Assembly (NCBI GenBank): GCA_965277735.1
Contig: CBDIDO010000003.1
Coordinates: forward strand, 2,542,001-2,606,000
Source: RH-AL1 sp965277735
GTDB taxonomy: Bacteria; Pseudomonadota; Alphaproteobacteria; Rhizobiales; Beijerinckiaceae
Direction: 5' to 3'
DNA length: 64,000 bases
Shown here one piece after another: positions 60,801-64,000 of the stretch (its first letter is position 1; each line of letters starts with the position of its first letter). The notes under the pieces are model-generated. The model searched no databases. It had not been told where the DNA came from and saw nothing but the letters and a program-made list of their open reading frames with translations. The position numbers and the translations under genes are program-made.

Positions 60801-61287
60801 CATGGACGATGCCGACACGCTCGATGCCGCCGCCAATGTCGAGGCCGAGGCCGGCTTCGCGGCGGCCGCCGAGGTGCTCGGGCGCACGCCGGCCCTCTAC
60901 CACCTCGACGCAGGCGACGCCGAGCGGCCGAAAGTCCGCACCCAAACCGAGGAGATCGCCCGCGTCGTCCGCGGCCGCTCGGCGAACCCGCGCTGGATCG
61001 CCGGCCAGATGCGGCACGGCCATCGCGGGGCCGCCGAGATCGCCGAGACGGTCGACAACCTCTACGCCTTCGCCGTGATGAGCGACGCCGTGACGAGCCG
61101 CCAGTTCGACCTGCTGTTTGCCGCGACCTGCGGCGAGGCCGAGGTGCGCGCCTTCCTCGCAGAAGCCAACCCTGACGCCGCCCGCGCGATCGCCGCGCGC
61201 TTCCGCGATGCCGCAACGCGCGGCCTGTGGACCAGCCGCCGCAACTCGGATTCCGCGATCCTCGCCGACATGCTGGGGGCGTCGTGA
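57872..61287 (+). pseudogene. cobN: Cobaltochelatase subunit CobN, frameshifted and with in-frame repeat insertion
   Basis: CobN is the large subunit that inserts cobalt into hydrogenobyrinic acid a,c-diamide. The first frame (from ATG 57872) gives residues 1 to about 494 with YSIDIYAERVIANARFVLVR, GGAGNIGSALGWIESALGHP, FYRSMVLADDCAPIVALADA and LSDYPGRAGRAAYAVGLDTW. At about 59354-59362 homology moves to the frame starting SITARWGEPADDPAVTDNAF, HLGTHGTLEWLPGKPVALDE, and CIYPFIVNNPGEAAQAKRRN, continuing to TGA 61287. Two extra T bases (CTTCG and GACTT) would explain the net two-base shift. A 155-base palindromic element is translated in frame at about residues 422-473. Without the shift the protein would be about 1137 residues, in the CobN range. 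Confidence 0.85.
59137..59291. repeat. Dispersed palindromic repeat inserted inside cobN
   Basis: CCTTCTCCCGCTTGCGGGAG at the left end and CTTCTCCCGCAAGCGGGAG near the right end, with TGGCCCGACGAAGTCGGGTC and GGATGAGGGA mirrored by TCCCTCATCCGACCCCG within. The whole element can fold on itself. It is read through in frame, adding about 52 residues (PSPACGRRWPDEVGSDEG ... DPASRGHLLPQAGEGE) in a region that is variable in CobN. Confidence 0.9.
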
Positions 61288-62624
61288 GCCCCGAGCTGCG
61301 CCAAGATCTGCGAAAAGGCTGGTGCCCTGGCATCCTGCAGCCGATGGCGGCGGCAGACGGCCTCATCGCGCGCCTGCGGCCGACGTGCGGCATCCTGTCC
61401 GCCGCGACGGCCCGCGCGATCGCAGATCTCGCCGCGCGCTACGGCAACGGCAAGCTCGACCTCACCGCGCGCGCCAATCTGCAGATGCGCGGCGTGCGCG
61501 AGGATACACTCCCCGCGTTGGTCGAGGCGCTGCGCGCGCTCGGCCTTGTCGATTGCGACGCGGCGGCCGAGGCGGTGCGCAACGTCGTCGCGAGCCCGAT
61601 GGCCGGACTGCACGACGGCCCCGACATCCGCCTGCTCGTCGCGGCGCTCGAAGAGCGGCTCACGAGCGTGCGCGAGTTGCACGCGCTGCCGACGAAGTTC
61701 GGATTTCTGATCGACGACGGCAGTCCGCCGTCGCTCGCCGGCGTGCCGGCCGACGTGCGGTTCGACTGGCACGACGGCGTGTTCGCGATCGGGCTGGGCG
61801 GCACGCGCGATGAGGCACTGGTGATCGGCATGTGCGGGGCGGACGAGCTCGTCGATCGGGCCGAGACGATCGCGCGCGGCGCGCTGGCACTGTTCGTTCG
61901 AGTGCCCGAGGCGAGGCGCATGCGCGCGCTGATCGAAATGCTGGGCGCCGACATTGTGCGGGCCGCCTGCCACGCCGGTCGCGATCTGCCTTCTCCCCTT
62001 GCGGGAGAAGGTGCCCGAAGGGCGGATGAGGGGTCGCGGCCGGGAGAGTTGCGCGCCCAGGGCAGAGACTCTTCCGGCTACGCCCCCTCATCCGCCGGCT
62101 TCGCCGGCACCTTCTCCCGCGAGGGGAGAAGGGAGGTCCTCACGTTGGCCGCGCCCTACGGTCGTTTGGAAGCCTACATGCTGCGGCTCGCGGCGGATCT
62201 CGCCGAGGTGGGCGCGGGCGAGCTGCGGCTGACGCCGTGGCGCAGCCTGATGCTGCCCGGCATTGCCGACGCCGCCGCACGCGTACGCGCCGAGCGCGCC
62301 GGCTTCATCGTCGACCCCGGCGACCCGCGCCTCCGCGTCGCCGCCTGCGTCGGCGCCCCGGACTGCGCGCGCGGGACCACGGCTACGCGCGCCGATGCCG
62401 ACGCGCTCGCCGCCCTCGCCCCGGCCCTCGGTCCAGGGATCGGCCTGCACGTATCCGGCTGCGCCAAAGGCTGCGCCCAAGCCTGCCCGGCACGCGCGAC
62501 GCTCGTCGCCCGCGACGGTTTTTACGACCTCGTCGTCGACGGCCGCGCCAGCGACCCGCCGACCCGGCGCGGCCTCGATCTTCCGGCGGCACGCGCGGCC
62601 CTCGCCGCGCTGGTCCCCGTATGA
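61284..62624 (+). CDS. cobG: Precorrin-3B synthase CobG with in-frame repeat insertion
   Basis: A 446-residue nitrite/sulfite-reductase-like enzyme that uses oxygen to hydroxylate precorrin-3A, the aerobic-pathway step before ring contraction. The first half has RPTCGILSAATARAIADLAA, GNGKLDLTARANLQMRGVRE; the second half carries the iron-sulfur cysteines, AACVGAPDCARG and HVSGCAKGCAQACPARATLV. A 145-base palindromic element is translated in frame at about residues 236-283 (DLPSPLAGEGARRADEGS ... FAGTFSREGRRE), between the two halves. Start is GTG 61284 overlapping the cobN stop. Confidence 0.92.
   Translation: MSPELRQDLRKGWCPGILQPMAAADGLIARLRPTCGILSAATARAIADLAARYGNGKLDLTARANLQMRGVREDTLPALVEALRALGLVDCDAAAEAVRNVVASPMAGLHDGPDIRLLVAALEERLTSVRELHALPTKFGFLIDDGSPPSLAGVPADVRFDWHDGVFAIGLGGTRDEALVIGMCGADELVDRAETIARGALALFVRVPEARRMRALIEMLGADIVRAACHAGRDLPSPLAGEGARRADEGSRPGELRAQGRDSSGYAPSSAGFAGTFSREGRREVLTLAAPYGRLEAYMLRLAADLAEVGAGELRLTPWRSLMLPGIADAAARVRAERAGFIVDPGDPRLRVAACVGAPDCARGTTATRADADALAALAPALGPGIGLHVSGCAKGCAQACPARATLVARDGFYDLVVDGRASDPPTRRGLDLPAARAALAALVPV
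61989..62133. repeat. Dispersed palindromic repeat inserted inside cobG
   Basis: CCTTCTCCCCTTGCGGGAGA AGG at the left and ACCTTCTCCCGCGAGGGGAG AAGG at the right, with GGGCGGATGAGGGG mirrored by CCCCCTCATCCGCC. Same family as 44272-44420 and 59137-59291, shorter inner part. Its length and reading frame leave cobG open. Confidence 0.9.
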
Positions 62625-63373
62625 TCGGCCGTCTCACCATCGTCGGCCTCGGGCCGGGGCCGGAGCGCTGGACGACGCCCGAGGCGGCGGCGGAGGTCGC
62701 GGCGGCGAGCGATCTCGTCGGCTACGCGCCCTATCTCGCCCGCCTGACGCCGCGGCCGGACCAGACGATCCACGCCAGCGACAATCGCGTCGAGTTGGAC
62801 CGTGCCCGGTTTGCACTCGAACTGACGGCCTCCGGACATCGTGTAGCTGTGGTCTCCGGCGGCGACCCCGGCATCTTCGCGATGGCGGCGGCGGTGCTGG
62901 AGGCGGTCGAGCACGGGGATCCCGCGTGGCGCGCGCTCGACATCGTGGTGACGCCGGGCGTCTCGGCGATGCAGGCGGCCGCCGCGCGGCTCGGCGCGCC
63001 CCTCGGCCACGATTTCTGCGCCATCTCGCTCTCCGACAATTTGAAGCCCTGGGCGCTCGTCGAGCGGCGCCTCACCGCGGCGGCCGAGGGCGACTTCGTC
63101 ATCGCGCTCTACAATCCAGCCTCGCTGGCGCGGCCCGACCGCATCGTCGAGGCCTTCGCGCTGCTGCGCGGCCTGAAGGCCGGCGACACGCCCGTCGCCT
63201 TCGCACGTGCGGTCGGGCGGCCGGACGAGCGCATCGTGCTGACCACGCTTGCCGCCGCCGATCCGCGCATCGCCGACATGAGCACGCTGGTCCTCATCGG
63301 CTCCTCGGCGACGCGCTCGATCGAGCGGCCGGGCGCCGAACGCTGGCTCTACACGCCGCGCGGGGCGAGATGA
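62621..63373 (+). CDS. cobJ: Precorrin-3B C(17)-methyltransferase
   Basis: A 250-residue SAM-dependent methyltransferase that methylates C17 and contracts the corrin ring. The tetrapyrrole methylase pattern is complete: LTIVGLGPGPERWTTPEAAA, VGYAPYLARLTPRPDQTIHA, VAVVSGGDPGIFAMAAAVLE, TPGVSAMQAAAARLGAPLGH and DFCAISLSDNLKPWALVERR. It overlaps the cobG stop in ATGA. Its 3' end overlaps the convergent cobK gene by 25 bases. Confidence 0.96.
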   Translation: MIGRLTIVGLGPGPERWTTPEAAAEVAAASDLVGYAPYLARLTPRPDQTIHASDNRVELDRARFALELTASGHRVAVVSGGDPGIFAMAAAVLEAVEHGDPAWRALDIVVTPGVSAMQAAAARLGAPLGHDFCAISLSDNLKPWALVERRLTAAAEGDFVIALYNPASLARPDRIVEAFALLRGLKAGDTPVAFARAVGRPDERIVLTTLAAADPRIADMSTLVLIGSSATRSIERPGAERWLYTPRGAR

Positions 63374-64000
63374 GCGTCGATCGCCGCCATCGCGGCCTCG
63401 ATGCCGAGCGCGTCTCCGTCGGCCTCGGGTCGCCGCACCACGATGACAGGCAGGCCGATGCGGCGCGCGGCTTCCAACTTTCCGAAGGTCGCCGTGCCAC
63501 CGCTGTTCTTGGTGACCAGCACTTCGATCCCTTCCGCCCGCATCAGCGCTTCCTCCCCGTCGGCATCGAAGGGCGGCCGCGCCGCGATCCATCGCGCGTT
63601 AGGCAAGAGCTGCGCGTCGGCAGGATCGATCGCGCGCACGAGGTAGTCGTGCTGCGGCGCGGCGGCAAAAGGTGCGAGCTGCTGCCGACCGATGGTGAGA
63701 AAGACGCGGCGCGGCGCGGGGCCAAGCGCGGCAACCGCGGCGGCGACGTCGTCGACCTCATTCCAGTCGTCGCCGGCGCCCGGCCGCCAGGGCGGTCGGC
63801 CGACGACGACGTGCGGAATGCCCGCACGGGCCGCCGCATCTCGCGCGTTGCACGAGATCGTCGCCGCAAAGGGATGCGTGGCGTCGACCAGCACCGCGAT
63901 GTTTTGCGCACTGATGTAGGCGGCGAGGCCGTCGGCGCCGCCGAAGCCGCCGATGCGGGTCGGCAGCGGCTGCGGCGCGGGCGCGATGGTGCGGCCGGCG
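63349..64000 (-). CDS. cobK: Precorrin-6A reductase CobK, N-terminus beyond the window
   Basis: The NADPH-dependent reductase that converts precorrin-6A to precorrin-6B. Visible residues, in frame from the window edge, include LPTRIGGFGGADGLAAYISA, NIAVLVDATHPFAATISCNA, RDAAARAGIPHVVVGRPPW, VFLTIGRQQLAPFAAAPQHD and VLVTKNSGGTATFGKLEAAR, the typical CobK/CbiJ sequence. The frame continues past 64000, so the first part is missing; the ATG-like starts inside the window lie too late. It is convergent with cobJ. Confidence 0.95.
   Translation of the reverse strand, partial: AGRTIAPAPQPLPTRIGGFGGADGLAAYISAQNIAVLVDATHPFAATISCNARDAAARAGIPHVVVGRPPWRPGAGDDWNEVDDVAAAVAALGPAPRRVFLTIGRQQLAPFAAAPQHDYLVRAIDPADAQLLPNARWIAARPPFDADGEEALMRAEGIEVLVTKNSGGTATFGKLEAARRIGLPVIVVRRPEADGDALGIEAAMAAIDAHLAPRGV

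Overview
The window is a GC-rich (roughly two-thirds G+C by eye) chromosomal segment of an alphaproteobacterium, most likely of the order Hyphomicrobiales (Rhizobiales). The evidence is the gene content and order: a bamE / Cbp3-like chaperone / yceD / plsX / fabH / ihfA / merR / tRNA-Pro block, a ccmI-ccmE-ccmF-ccmH (cycHJKL-type) cytochrome c cluster, degP followed by a two-component pair, a FeuP/FeuQ-like system, the aerobic cobalamin pathway, and several families of dispersed palindromic repeats typical of this order. A lone pqqA gene would fit a PQQ-using relative of Methylobacterium, Bosea or Chelatococcus, but genus cannot be fixed from this sequence. Nearly everything looks like core chromosome. 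The only clearly foreign DNA is an AT-rich scar at about 42.74-43.19 kb.

Layout. 0-9.3 kb: tail of an alcohol dehydrogenase, a LOG-family hydrolase, a LysM protein, purM-purN, DoxX, an MFS carrier with a D-2-hydroxyacid dehydrogenase, bluB, and tRNA-Pro(GGG). 9.4-14.5 kb: the merR-ihfA-fabH-plsX-yceD-chaperone operon on the minus strand and divergent bamE. 14.5-18.3 kb: ribB with a degenerate RibA-like tail, a NAGPA-type protein and small unknowns. 18.3-22.5 kb: ccmH-ccmF-ccmE-ccmI. 23.1-26.1 kb: a zinc-type ABC transporter with an upstream Zur-like operator and a zur gene. 26.2-30 kb: a frame-disrupted hypothetical, a FeuQ/FeuP-like two-component system with a secreted partner, and YcgN. 30-36 kb: PBP1A, a DUF1214/DUF1254 pair, DUF1491, an M20 peptidase. 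36-42.4 kb: a PAS histidine kinase, then degP and its two-component pair. 42.7-43.2 kb: a decayed GIY-YIG gene. 43.2-48 kb: aroC, fabI, a sigma/anti-sigma pair, a cyclase, cutA. 48-53.7 kb: orphan pqqA divergent from oxyR, then tetR and an EmrAB-like efflux pump and a creatininase-like protein. 53.7-64 kb: cobO, a flippase, then a cobalamin riboswitch leading cobW-cobN-cobG-cobJ, with cobK on the opposite strand running off the edge.

The most unusual features are: palindromic repeat elements inserted in frame inside both cobN and cobG; a two-base frameshift in cobN just downstream of its repeat; a GIY-YIG nuclease relic with three disruptions; an orphan 29-residue PqqA; a good cobalamin riboswitch with a possible ribosome-site hairpin; a Zur-type palindrome; and a perfect CtrA-type box in front of a small membrane protein gene. 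I found no CRISPR array, prophage or intact transposon.
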